Assembly (NCBI RefSeq): GCF_019393635.1
Contig: NC_057861.1
Span: forward strand, 77,011,327 to 77,075,326
Origin: Dromiciops gliroides
Lineage: Eukaryota > Chordata > Mammalia > Microbiotheria > Microbiotheriidae
Reading direction: 5' to 3'
DNA length: 64,000 nucleotides
Numbering within the stretch: the first letter of the stretch is position 1; each line of letters begins with the position of its first letter. Shown piece after piece: positions 20,402 through 31,121 of this stretch. Under the pieces are notes generated by a model that was given only the letters and a program-made list of their open reading frames with translations, did no database searches and was not told where the DNA came from. A program made the position numbers and the translations under genes.

Positions 20402-23400
20402 TCAGGCCCGAAGCGGGCTGAGAGGAGGCGGGCCGTGCACTGAGGAAGATGCCGAGGGGGGCGCGGGGCCGGGCGTAGTCGGGGGGCTGATGGTCCCTCC
20501 CCCACTTCCTTCCGCAGCTCCCCCTCCGTTGCTGCCGCCCTTGAAGCAGGCGGACTCGTAGTGTTTGTTGAGATAGGACTTGAGGGCAAAGGCCTTGTGG
20601 CAGCGCTTGCACTGGAAGTGCTTAAAGGCCGAGTGCGTCTGCATGTGCGCGCGCAAGTTGGAGCGGTCAGCGAACGCTTTACCGCAGTGCGCGCAGCCAA
20701 AGGGCTTCTCACCAGTGTGCGAACGCATGTGGCCCTGCAATAGCCAGGGCCGTGAGAAGGCCTTGCCACACACACCACACTTGTGGCGCAGGTCGTGCGT
20801 GAGCAGGTGCATAGCCATGGCGGGCATGGACACGTACACCTTCCCGCACGTGGGACAGCGGCGCGCCAACTTGCTGTCCAGGCTGCGGTGCGTCTGCTTG
20901 TGCCGGCTCAGGTTAGACGACGTGGCGTACGTCTTGCCGCAGTCGCTGCACGCGTGCCGGCCAGCGCGCGCCTCGGACCCTGGCCCCGCCCCACCTGCCT
21001 GTTGACCCCGCCCCCCAGACCCCGCCCCGCTCCCGGCTCCTCCTCCTGCTCCAGCTCCTGCGCCGCTACTGCCGTCGGATCCGCCTTGGGCCGAGGCTGC
21101 GTTGGCGCCCTTGCGGCGAGATCTGCCGTCGGTAATGAAAAAGGAGTCTGCAGCGTACCCCTCGCTGACAGCCGCATCACCATTGATGTAGCCTCCTGCA
21201 GCCGTAGCCAGCTCTGGTCGCGGGGTGGGCGGTGGGGCCGAAGCAGCGGGCGGGCCCAGCTCTCCGCGGACGGCCGCTGCGTACATAGGCTCCTGGGACG
21301 GGCCCTTAAGCAGGGAAGCATCTGAGTCTGCGGCATCGTACACGGCTGGGGCGATGTAGTCACTGAGGTATCCTGCTGGGGGCAGGGAAAATCAGGAAGA
21401 CACGAAAAGGAAGAGACAGGCACGGGAAGAAATAGAGGGAGAAATGAGAGACAGTGAGATGAAAAGACAAGTAGAAACAGGTGGAGGAGGGGAGAGGAGC
21501 ACAGTCAGAGAAAGATGGAGAGGAGGAGACAGATGGGAGAGAAAGTAAAAGGACAAGGACACAGATACGAAGACAGAAATAGGGAGTCAGGGAAGCAGGC
21601 AGAAGAGGATTGTATGGATAGTGAACCAATGACAGAAAAGGGACCAAAAGAACACACAAGGATAGATACACATAGAGAGACCCAGGGAGTGGGGACAAGG
21701 GAGGGGGTGAGAGAACAAAGAGGGATCAGAAAGAAGCAGGAGTCACAGCGAGGTGGATGAAGATAGAATAGAAGGGACGAATGGGAGACCAGAAGAGACA
21801 CAGAGACAAGGTGAGACAGAGAGGAGGGGAAGCAAGAGAGGAGGGAAAGAGATGAGAAGGGGACTGACCAAATCTAGGCCCCTCCCTTTCTCCCCATTCA
21901 CTTCCCCTGGGGGGAGCAGCTGTGCAGTAATGATTCCCCCTTCAACCTATCCCCCCCATCCAATCCAAGGGAGCCTCAAGGTCGGGGGAGGGGGTGGGGA
22001 GGGTTGTGGTTGGGAAACTCCCATCTCTTCCTTCTCTGTCCTCTCTTCCTTTTCCTCTTCCTTCTTTTCTCCCTCTTCCTCTTCCTTCTCCCACCTCCCT
22101 TCCCTTCCCTCCTCCCCCTCCTTTTTCTCTTTCTCTCTCTCCCTCCCTCCCTCTCCGGGTTCTCCCCACTTCAGCAGTTTTGCCTGATTATGCAACACAC
22201 TGCAGACGGCTGCTGCCTCCTCCTCCTCCAGGCATCAGCAGTGGCAGCTGCACAAAGCCCTAACTGTGGCCCCTGTGGTACCCCATTCCCGATGCCTACC
22301 CCTCCCATACTCCCTGTCCACTTGGCTTCTCCCACCCGCACACCCTAGGACCAGGGAGGAACTGAGGTGTTTGGGCCAAGTAAGGCTAGGGGGAGGTGGG
22401 GATAAGGAGGGTGGGTGGGAAAATGGAAGAGGAGTGGCATAGTCACACTGCCATACACACATGGCATCATGCAGGCCACATGCCGTGTCCCTCAAAGTCG
22501 CCCACAGAACACACAGAGATAACGTCAAGCATTGATATGGTTCCACAGCACAGCCGCACCCACAATCATTAAGCACATGGAGTCACCCACTCATCCTGGG
22601 TCATGGTTAATATGGATGGCATAGGGTCAGATGTGGATTATTAAAGACAGCTAAGAAGTCACATGTACTATCATATACTCATAGGGCCACACAGATAGTC
22701 ACATATGTTCTTATAGGATCACCATATTCACAGAGTGACACATATTCACTCATAGTCACATACATATACAGGGTCAGATATGGTTGCACACAGATGGAGA
22801 TACAATCAGTCAATCCTGTCTCACACATACTAGGTAACCTGTGGTGATGTATCATATACATTTTTTAATATATGGGACTCATACAGGGTAACACATACCC
22901 ACAGCCACACACAGAGAGGGTCACAGAAATGGCCACATGTACAATTGAGGTCACACAGGGTCACAAACACATATTTGGGATTATACAGTCACAGAATCAT
23001 ACATAGCTAGGTTCACACACATGGTCACACACACGCAGGGCCATACACAGCCATACAAATAGTATCTTAGGCACAGCCTACTCTGTTCCTGGCCTAGATC
23101 TAACAGTTGTCCTTGAACTTGTGTGCCCTCAAACAAAGAGGCATCTCTCATTTACCATAGACCCCTGCCTCCTCCTAGTCCCCTATGTCCCTAACTTCCC
23201 TATCAGACTCCCGACCCTGCTCTCCACTCTTCTGCATCCCCACATGGCCAGATTCAGCTTCCACAGCGATCAAATTCTTCCAGGACACCTCAGAGACATC
23301 TCTGCTTAGGCTCATCCCTTCATTCCTCTATGACTCTCATACCTAAGCATCCACAGACCTTTTCCATTTAGCCTTGGTGCTGGCGTCAGCCCTACTTCAT

Positions 23401-23515
23401 TCCCTTCTATCCCTGTCTCCTCATGTCCGGATGGGGAGGATGTCTGGGTTGCATGTGTGACCATGTGTCTTGTGTTTCTGTGCATGTCCCTGCATGTCAA
23501 TGTGTTTGTCCCAGC

Positions 23516-23546
<31 letters not shown>

Positions 23547-24437
23547 CACCCCCATCCTCACCTACCAGGCCCTGGTTTCCAACTGCAGTTCCTGTTCCTC
23601 ATCCCTGTGGCCTCAGTTTATTCCTGCCCCCAACCCTGGTCTGTTCTTGATCCCCATTCCAGTCCTTCTCTGCAACCAAGTTCCTTTTCCTCTCTTTCAT
23701 CCTTCTGCAGTCTTTGGCTTGCCCCATTCTCCTCCTCCTCCTGCTGCTGCTGTGGTTACAATCTCTGGTTCCTATAGCCTTAGAACCCCCTGTACCTTGG
23801 ACCCAGCTTTCCAACCTCATATCTCAGCTGAAGAATCTTTGATCTCCCCATAGCCCCTCATACTGTGGCCTCCTTCTAGCCTTTGGCCCTGAATAATATC
23901 CCCCACCCTTGACTCACCATGCTCTGCCCCTCTAGAGTCCCTACCTACTCCCTTATTCTAGCTAGCCATATCTCAATCCCCTAGAGACCCTGGCCCTATC
24001 TTTGGTCCCCATGCAATAGTCAAGGTTCCCCCCACCCCCACCATATCCCAGCATTATAAAGACCCATACCCTTGCTGTCTGGAGCTCCCAGAGCACCGGC
24101 CTCATATATTTCATCACTCTCGTTTCTGTTCCCTGGAGCCCTGACCCCCAATCTGATAACCCCAACTCCTACCCCCACCTCATATCAGTACCTATGCTGC
24201 TCACGCCCTAGTCCCGGGAGCCCTGTGTCTCAACTTCCCATATTCTAGAGCCCTAAGCTCCCCATGTAGTGGTCCCCTTAAACTCCAGGTTTCCACATTC
24301 CCCAGTCCTTTGGCCCCCTCACCTTTCTCTGGCAGCCGGGTTCCGAGGTCGCTCCGTGCCCGGCCATAAGGGCCCTCCAAGTCAGAAGAGGAGAACGCAT
24401 CAAGTTTGACCTTTTTGACCAGGAAAGATCTGGGCAT
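20402..24437 (-). CDS. SCRT1: SCRT1, Scratch family transcriptional repressor 1 (SNAG domain, five zinc fingers)
   Basis: Exon 1 is 24437-24323 (38 codons plus one base) and exon 2 is 21372-20402, with a GT/AG intron of 2950 nt. The 361-residue product is close to human SCRT1 (about 348). The N-terminus MPRSFLVKK is the SNAG repression motif, which in this family recruits LSD1/CoREST-type corepressors. Central blocks such as [16 protein letters not shown] and [11 protein letters not shown] separate SCRT1 from SCRT2. Four C2H2 fingers lie at about residues 178-200, 210-231, 237-257 and 265-285; the fifth, 293-314, is C2HC-type, as usual in the Snail/Scratch family. The fingers bind CAGGTG-type E-boxes. 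A Gly/Ala/Ser-rich linker (about 129-175) replaces the poly-alanine stretch of human SCRT1. The family acts in the nucleus of newly born neurons. It converges on the TBC1D20-like gene. Confidence 0.96.
21400..21870. repeat. GA-rich tract, pyrimidine-rich in SCRT1 pre-mRNA
   Basis: About 470 bp of mostly A and G with GGGAGA/GACAGA-type motifs ends some 30 bp from the SCRT1 exon 2 acceptor. In the transcript it is an unusually long pyrimidine-rich approach to the 3' splice site. Confidence 0.7.
22016..22165. repeat. CT-rich tract, purine-rich in SCRT1 pre-mRNA
   Basis: About 150 bp built of TCTTCC/CCTCCC units, with strand bias opposite to the neighbouring GA tract. Confidence 0.75.
22440..23060. 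repeat. Degenerate CACA / GGTCACACA repeat field in SCRT1 intron
   Basis: Short units around GGTCACACA, ACAGGGTCA and ATACACA recur irregularly for about 600 bp, with no fixed period. This is a diverged simple or minisatellite sequence. Confidence 0.55.
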
Positions 24438-25240
24438 GGTTCCTGCGGGGCTGTGGGGCCTCTGCGGGGCCAGGGGAGGGAGGACGGCCCGGGCTAGGGC
24501 CTGGGCCGGGCGTGAGGGGGCTTCGGCCGCCGCGGAGCCCCCTCACCATCCGCGGGGCGGTGGCCGCGGGCCAGGCAGAGCTGGGGGGCTCGTCTTCTTA
24601 CACGTCGTCCAGCGGCTCCCTTCGGCCTCAGCTCCTCGCCAGGCCGCCGTGGCGCGCGCCGCCGCCTCCTCCTCTCCTCCTCCTCTTTCTCTCCTCCTCC
24701 TACTACTTCTCTCCTTCTCTCCTCCTCCTTCTCTCCTTCTTTCCCCCTCCTTCCTTCCTCCCCTCTTTCTCCTCCTTCCGTCCCAGCCCTCGGACAGGAG
24801 TGTGTGTATGGAGGGGGGGTCAGCTTTGCCCCCAGGTCTCCTCTCAGGCCCGGCCCCGGCCCCCCCGGGGCCCCGCCGCCGCGGCGGGCGGGCGGAGCGA
24901 CGGTCTCTCAGTGGCCCCCCATAGCCCCGTGGGGCTCCGCGCGGCCGGGGCCGGGGTTGGGGCCGGGGCGGGCGGGCGCACGCTGCGCCTTTCAGCACCA
25001 CGGCCAGCACCCGGCTGCGAGTCTCTGGCTGGGGCTGGGGCTGGGGCTGGGCCCGGGGGCTGCGGGCAGCCTGGGCTTTATTGTTCTGCCGGCGGAGCGG
25101 GCGGGGGGCTGAGGGAGGGGGCGGGGGGCGGGGGCGGGGCTCAGTGCTCGGACAGCTCCCGCCGCCAGCGATCGCCTCGGTCTGCCTCAGCCTCGGTCTC
25201 TGCCTCTGGCCGGGGCCCGGCCGCTCACTTATAAAGCTGG
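24438..25240 (-). promoter_or_regulatory. SCRT1: SCRT1 5' UTR, CpG island and TATA box
   Basis: The strand upstream of the SCRT1 start is very GC- and CpG-rich, from about 24330 to 25600. On the minus strand GCTTTATAAG (25237-25228) forms a TATA box, so transcription probably starts about 25200 and the 5' UTR is about 760 nt. That UTR includes a tandem GGGGCT stretch (25025-25050 on the plus strand) and a CT-rich run (24660-24780). Confidence 0.6.
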
Positions 25241-25869
25241 GAAGGGGGGGGGAGTAGGGGGATACGGCGGAGGCGGGGCTGGGCTCCCCTCTTCCCCTCC
25301 CCCGGGGGCTTCCCCTTCAGCAAAGCTAGTTCTGGGCTTGAGAAAGAAGAGAAAGGAGGGGTGGTCCTGGTCTCCCCCGGAGGTTCCAGGGATAAGGAGA
25401 CCCAGGCATTTGGGAGTCCCTCCTGGCCTCGGAGTCAGGGTCCTCGCCTCCCCTCCCCCTGGGCTGCGGGTCTCGGAGGCCCCGTGTCCGCGGGGGCGGG
25501 GGGGGGTGATGCTGAGGCAGCGGGACTGCATTGGGGCCAACGCGGCGCCCTCTGCCGCAGTCTCTACCCCCACCCCCACCCCCCGCCTCATTCTCGTCCG
25601 CTCTGGCCTCCGAGAAGCCTTGGACACCTCTCTCTCTCTGTCCCAGGTTGGGGAAATTTTCCAACCTCCCTTCTCCTTCCCCCAGCAAAGATTGGGACTT
25701 TTCTTCTTTATTCACTATTATTTTTTATTATCTATTGAAGTAATGGTATTTTCCTCGCCCGCCCGCTCTTAAGCCATGCTGAGCAGGAGGCCTGGGAACC
25801 AAGGGGACAACACCCTCTCCCCCGCCCCCCACCCGCCCCATTAACGTCTCTCAGTCCCGAACTTTACAG

Positions 25870-25910
25870 GCCGCCCCCTGACGTCAGGGAGGGCCCTGCC
25901 AATGGAGAGG
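25870..25910. promoter_or_regulatory. CRE plus CCAAT module upstream of SCRT1
   Basis: CCTGACGTCAGG, a palindromic CRE, lies at 25877-25888, with CCAAT about 12 bp further on (25899-25903). The pairing mirrors that at 18051-18076. It is about 650 bp upstream of the inferred SCRT1 start. Confidence 0.5.
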
Positions 25911-26214
25911 GGCGGCCTGGACCCTAGGAGAGGGGAAGTGGGGGAGGGTCCTCGTGCACAAAGGCCGCGCTCGGGGGAGGGGTTTATGTACATATTTCCA
26001 AGAGGAGGGAGAGAACCCACTCGGACCCATGCCAGGGCCTAATTCCAACTCGATTCTTTCCCTAAATTCCCCAGGCCAGTTAGCCCCCAAATCATCCTGA
26101 ATCTCCGTGAGTCCAATGGAGAGCCCTGGCCCTTCTGACGCGTCTGAGGGCGTGGGTAATATTCCAAGGTCACGAGCAGGTTTGAGTGGGAAGCCATAGG
26201 GTAGTATCCATACG

Positions 26215-26460
26215 ACTGGCTCACATCACCGGCATCAGTGACTCTCGTGGTTGTGTGACCCTGATTTTATGTGACATTGTGTGTGTCACAAAGTCTTATA
26301 CTATCCAACACAGAGTGTGTGACATTGACACTGACTTGTATGACAGGGATAGAGTGGGTATGAATGACACTGTGAAATAGGCATTTATATGTGACCTTGT
26401 GTGTGATACTGTATAACTGATACCTGCTGTAGGATGGGATGTTCATAGGAGTGTAAGTTC
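26215..26460. repeat. Degenerate TGTGACATTGTG repeat field
   Basis: Irregular TGTGACATTG, GTGTGTGAC and CACTGTG units, continuing weakly at 26650-26780 after an inserted old SINE-like piece. Confidence 0.45.
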
Positions 26461-26650
26461 AGAGCTAAAAGTGACCTTGGAGGACGTTTAGCCCTACCCA
26501 CTACTCACTCCTTTTTCAAAAAGAGGAAACCAAGGCCCAAAGATGGAAACTTCATCCAAGGTCACACAGGGTAGTAAGTCGAAACACTGGAAATCGAACC
26601 AGAGATACGCTGACTCCAAACACAGCTTTCATTCTACTGCATCAAGTACC
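26460..26650 (+). mobile_element. Old MIR3-like SINE
   Basis: Contains the conserved run from a GAGGAAAC-type block through CAAGGTCACACAG, strongly diverged, as in ancient MIR3-type copies. Confidence 0.5.
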
Positions 26651-26939
26651 CTCTGATTATCTGACACCTTCTGTAAGATATTGTCTATGACACTAACTTG
26701 TGTCACTAAATCTGATGTGGTATGACTGACATTGTGAGATACTGTGTGGTTGTCACCAGTTCTGTCATAGTGTGTGTAGCAACTCTGAACAAATCTTCAG
26801 AGGTGTGTTTTTAGGACCGGATTGGAGGAGGATCCCTAACTTGAGTGCGCATTCACTGGCAGTGGGCGCGCACACAGCTGTGGGCCAAGGGCCCTAGGCC
26901 AGCAGAGCCAAACCGAGGGGAAGTGCTGATCTCAGCTCA

Positions 26940-26990
26940 AACAGGCTCCGCCCTTATATTTGCATAATCGTTGGGGGCGGGGTCGAGACT
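26940..26990. promoter_or_regulatory. Octamer site with GC box
   Basis: A perfect POU octamer, ATTTGCAT (26958-26965), sits between a CTCCGCCC box and a GGGGGCGGGG box. This could be a neural POU-factor enhancer element of SCRT1; the function is inferred. Confidence 0.4.
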
Positions 26991-27229
26991 CGCTGCTACT
27001 AGGTCTCATTTCCCAGGCTCTAGGGCCTGATGGCTAGGGGAGCAACCCAGGGCTAGATGGGAGGGACTGGAGCATATCTACTGTGTGAATATACATATTG
27101 CGTGACTGTCTACAATTTTGTGTGTCTTGTATGTATATGTATATGTGACTATGTTGTGCGTGCGTACAGAGATCACTTTGTGCCAGTGTTTCTGGGGAAG
27201 GGGAGGAGGCGGGGTCCCAATGTCTTTGT

Positions 27230-27610
27230 GGCAGCCGGCTGGGCCCTGGGTGGGGGCGGGAGCTGCGGGGGGACATTCATCTTGAGTGTCAGGCTGTCCC
27301 TAGGGGTGGAGCCGCCCCCTTATCTCTGCGCCGCAGCCGGGACAGGACCGAACGGGGAAGGGGGAGTGGTGGGGGAGGCTTAGGGCCTAGGAGCCCGATT
27401 CATCTGGGCCAGGCCTGGGGTTACTGTGGGTGGACGTAAGTGTGAGCATGTGAACGAGCTGAGGGTTGGGAGTGGGGGGGGGGAGGGTTGGGGGCCGCAG
27501 CCGGAGAGATGAGGCCAATTAGCATTTTGATTGCGGGCCGGGGGCAGCCTGGGGGAGGGGGGGGCGCATCTGGGCAGAGCCGCCTCATTACCGCCCACCA
27601 GCCCCCCGGG
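27230..27610. promoter_or_regulatory. Candidate SCRT1 upstream enhancer with homeodomain-type site
   Basis: A GC-rich block contains CCAATTAGCATTTTGATTGC at about 27515-27534, an AT-rich island with a homeodomain TAATTG core inside CpG-rich DNA, and GC boxes on both sides. No repeat family or open reading frame explains it. Confidence 0.35.
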
Positions 27611-27649
27611 GCTGGGACCCAGGCGCCCCTACTCCTAGAGCCAGCCGCC

Positions 27650-28710
27650 TGACCCCCCCCACCATGGTCCTCTATTTTCCCATCCTTCTGTCCCCCGTAC
27701 CTCTCATTTGCTGATACCTCTGCTCCTGTCCCTTCATTTTCCTGTCCCCTTGTCCTTATTCTTTTGTCCCCCAGCTCAATGTCCTCGATCCCATCTTTGT
27801 GTTCTAACTTGTCTTTCTCTTTTCCCTCCATCCTTCTGTCTCCATCTCTCTATTCCTCTATCCTTCTCTCCAAGTCTCTCTGTTGTCCATCTCTTGGACC
27901 CCACGTTTCCCATCTCTCTATTTTCTTATCTATCTGCCCTTACAGCTCCCTCTTAGTCCTTCTGCTCATCTTTCTGTTCCCTATCACTGTGCTGCTCACT
28001 TTCTGACCCTTGAAGTTCATCTCTGTCTCTCATCTTCCGTTCCTTCACCATCAACGAACATATTAGCTCCCACTGTTTGCAAAACTGTTTCTGTTCTTCT
28101 TTCCCCTTTAACCACCACCCCCCATCATCTCTTTGTCTCTCAAATTACTTCTCCCCATCCATTTGTACCTCTGTCCCTATCGTTTTCCTCCACTACTACC
28201 CCACCAAGTTCCTCTGTCTGTAGTCATCTATTTCTCTGTCACTTCATCCCTTTTCTTTCTGTTCTCCTGTCTCTCTCTCTCTCTCTCTCTCTCTTTGCTG
28301 TTCCTCATCCCACTCTCACTCATTTGTGTTCCCTGGACCTGCATATCTCAGAACCCTCTATTTATTTGTCCCCCTCACCTCTCTGATCCCACCCTCTGTT
28401 CCAATCCCTTCATTTCTGTCATCAATTCATCAATTCAGTTCCTCATTTCTCTATTCTGTCAAATCTTTGTTCCCATCCCAGTTCTTTCCTTGCTTCCCTT
28501 AAGTCCCTTGTTCCTCTGTCTATCCATCTACTTCTATACTTTCAGTCTGTTTTCTCTCTGTGACCCATCTGTCCAATTCTCACCGTTTCTCTATTCCCCA
28601 GCCTCTTTCTTTTTGTTCTCCCATCCCTATCCTTGTCTCTTTCCATCTCTTTCCTGTCCTACCCTCCATCTCTGTTATCCCATCCTTCTTTCCCTCTCCC
28701 CATCAGTGAC
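27650..28710. repeat. One-kilobase polypyrimidine tract
   Basis: For about 1 kb the plus strand is overwhelmingly C and T with TCTGTCCC/TCTCTCT-type units, including a perfect (CT)n at about 28270-28294. Long frames through it reflect lack of purines, not coding. Confidence 0.7.
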
Positions 28711-28912
28711 TAGATAATGAGGTTCGGACACATGTGTGTCAACTCTCTCCCTGAGGGAACACTTGGGATAGCACGTGCTCAGTGAGCCCCCTGAGTCCCT
28801 GACCCCCCGCTGGGGATGGGCAGCCGGCACTCGGGCAGGACGGACACAGCTGGGCTCAGGGCGTTGCCATCAGCCAGAACAGCCCAAGCCTAGCACACAC
28901 ATGAGGCCCCAG

Positions 28913-29080
28913 GTCAATTATCAGGCCCCACCCCCAAGCAAGGCTCCATGACAGAACTCACTCTGACTCAATTACTCAGGTCCCACCCCTTTTCCCTACC
29001 TCAATTATCCAGGCCAGCTTCCTGTTTTTGCTTCAATTATCCAGGTCTCACTCCAACCTTTTACTGCCTCAATTACTCTA
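28913..29080. repeat. Five-copy CTCAATTA(T/C)CCAGG cluster
   Basis: TCAATTAT or TCAATTACT occurs at about 28914, 28968, 29001, 29033 and 29069. It is usually followed by CAGG and a C-rich spacer (TCCCACCCC). The unit is about 32-54 bp. Each carries TAATTG, a homeodomain core. Confidence 0.6.
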
Positions 29081-29086
29081 CCAAAC

Positions 29087-29193
29087 AAGACAAAAAAGGA
29101 AAATGATTACTGTAGAAGGGCTGCAGGAAAACAGGTACATTGATGCACTGTTGGTGGAATGGGTCCAGACCTTCTGGAAAAACAATTGGGCAC
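29087..29193 (+). mobile_element. LINE-1 fragment, left part
   Basis: AGGTACATTGATGCACTGTT and the GTGGAATGGGTCC block match the ORF2 C-terminal region of L1, diverged. The copy continues after the LTR at 29807. Confidence 0.7.
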
Positions 29194-29806
29194 TGTTATG
29201 GGCCCAGAGCACCCCAGAAGTTCTCTGGGCTACATCAAGGAACCTTCTCCTTGAGAAACTAAACCAAAGGACAGACACACCTAAAGAGATAAATGGAACC
29301 AGATCGGACTGAGCTAGCTTCAGGACCTCCACCCTTCATTCTAGTCTCCCTCAACCCTGGGGAGATAAATTTGGGTGTGGCTGCTGCCTTTGTGTCCTAA
29401 GGAGAGAGATGGCTAGAGAGATCCGCAGCCAGCCACCACCTGTGGGGGATGGTCCTCCCTCACTAAGGGAACTTTCCACAGTCAGATGGTCACCCCCATC
29501 AGTCCTCTATAAAAGTACCTGCCTGTCTCCTGCTCGAGGAGACTGGTATCTCAGAGCCACACTCTGCCATGCCTTTGTCCCCATGAGAAGTCCAGGGATT
29601 TCTTTCATGGTTTCCCTTCCCTTCCCTTGCCCCTAAATAAACTACCATCTTATTCTAACTGCTTTTGTGTGCAAGAGGGTGTAATTCTTTAAAGAGGAAT
29701 TCCTAAGGACCCCAAGCCCCAAACCCAACCCCTTTCCCAGACCCCTACCCCTATCCCAGACCCCTATCCGCTATCCTTAACCCCATACCCCATTCTCCCC
29801 ATGACA
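29194..29806 (+). mobile_element. Solo LTR of an endogenous retrovirus, family A
   Basis: 613 bp from TG to CA with a TATAAAA box at 29508-29514 and AATAAA at 29636-29641, inserted in an L1. A second copy of near-equal length lies at 55945-56559. No internal region remains, so it is a fossil formed by recombination between LTRs. Confidence 0.75.
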
Positions 29807-30640
29807 GAAACTATGCTCCAAAAGTAAAGAACCTCAACATACCCTTTGACCACTAGTAGACCTGTATCACAAAGAAATTAAAGGGTAAAAAAAAAACCAA
29901 ATGTAGAAAAAATATTTATAGCAGCTTTCTTTGTTATAATTAAGTAGCCAGAAACTAAGGAAATGGAAATTGCTTGTAGAATGACTGAATCAATTGTGGA
30001 ATATGAATGTAATCTATAACTATTTTGCTACAAGAAAAGACTTGTATTAACTGATACAGAGTTGAAGTGAGCAAAATCAGAAAAACAAGTTATACAATTA
30101 AAAAAACTCTAAAGAAAATAACTTTGAAAAACTTAAGAACTCTGACCAATGCAATAAACAACTGCAATTTCAGCTGACTACTATTGAGGCATGTTATTTG
30201 CCTCTTGAAATAAAGGTAGTTGACCAAAATTGCAGAATGAAACATACATTTTTTGACAAGGACAACATGAGAGTTTTTGTTTGACTAGGAGTATTCATTG
30301 CAAGTGGTGTTTTTTTCCAGTTAGGGTTGGATGTGAGATGGGAACTAGGGATAAAATAGTAAAAGGGAAGGGGCATCATTTAAGCATTAAAAAAAATGAA
30401 CAGAAGAGAACAATAGGAAGGCCAGAAAGAATCACAGATGAGCAGAACTTGGAAAGTTTCATGTTTAATTTATTACATATTTTTGAAAAGCAAAATGTAC
30501 ATAGCAGAGATTCATTGTTTCACCTTTTCTTTTTCTGTTCCATGTGTATGGAAATACTCATTTGGTATTTGTTAAGTTCAAAATAAAAAAATTTAAAAGA
30601 TATGTGAAAATAATAAAATTTAAGTTTTGAAAAAAATTAA
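29807..30640 (+). mobile_element. Old LINE-1 3' end, right part
   Basis: Continues the L1 from 29087: TACCCTTTGACCA, TTATAGCAGCTTTCTTTGTT and GAAATGGAAATTGCTTG correspond to the ORF2-end/3' UTR region, heavily diverged. The far end is uncertain. Confidence 0.55.
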
Positions 30641-31030
30641 TGCCTTGCCAAGATCCTGAATTCCTTGTTAAATTGTGCAAATTCTGAGTCCTGATACTAG
30701 ATCATGTGAGAATTAGAGCTAGAATTTTAGGCCCTTACAATCAACTATTCTGGCTTTGTCCCCAGCTATTGGGACACTTTAGCTGAACACAGTTCCCTAA
30801 ACTATAATCTATCTGTCCTTACCCTTGATTCAGTTATCTGTTACCAGTCCAACTACTATTCTCTGGGAATCTTAATTTCTAATGTAGTTAACAAGGAGTT
30901 GTCACACAGGGACCAAGTCTCCTTGCATTGGCCTCTCACAGATTGGCTGGTGCTATCTAGTCTCCATTTCCCTCCAGAGCCCTTCCCATTACTTCCCATA
31001 ACCCTAATACATTGAAACAATACAAATGGG
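30641..31030. other. No gene seen
   Basis: AT-rich sequence without recognisable coding or repeat content. Confidence 0.4.
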
Positions 31031-31121
31031 CATGAGAATTAGAAATTGAGGATATCACTAGAGATGAGAATTTGAAATGGAGGATATCACTAGACATGAG
31101 AATTAGAAATTGGGCATATCA
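31031..31121. repeat. Short minisatellite, about 33-bp unit, interrupted by L1
   Basis: ATGAGAATTAGAAATTG followed by AGGATATCACTAGA recurs at about 31032, 31064 and 31098. The third unit is split by the L1 at 31122 and resumes near 31900 (CATATCACTAGAAATAATGA). Confidence 0.6.

Larger units (their letters stand above)
21373..24322 (-). other. SCRT1: SCRT1 intron
   Basis: This single intron lies between SNAG-encoding exon 1 and the zinc-finger exon. It has no young SINE or LINE insertion, unlike the flanking DNA, and holds low-complexity tracts described separately. From 23080 to 24320 it is mildly C-rich without recognisable repeats apart from a GT run at 23517-23543. Confidence 0.8.

Noticed and set aside
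20783-21325. 180-residue plus-strand frame
   Set aside because: It is the antisense shadow of SCRT1 exon 2; its open state follows from the GC-rich codons of the zinc-finger exon.
23517-23543. GT run as a special structural element
   Set aside because: Ordinary (GT)n microsatellites are frequent, and nothing in the context sets this one apart.
20402-24437. Calling the zinc-finger gene SCRT2
   Set aside because: The blocks [16 protein letters not shown] and [11 protein letters not shown] and the long [12 protein letters not shown] stretch match SCRT1.
24512-25234. 240-residue plus-strand frame upstream of SCRT1
   Set aside because: Low-complexity Ser/Leu/Pro/Gly translation of a CT-rich and CpG-rich promoter region, with no domain.
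28133-28717. 194-residue plus-strand frame rich in Ser, Leu and Pro
   Set aside because: Lies in the polypyrimidine tract, where stop codons are rare because purines are rare.
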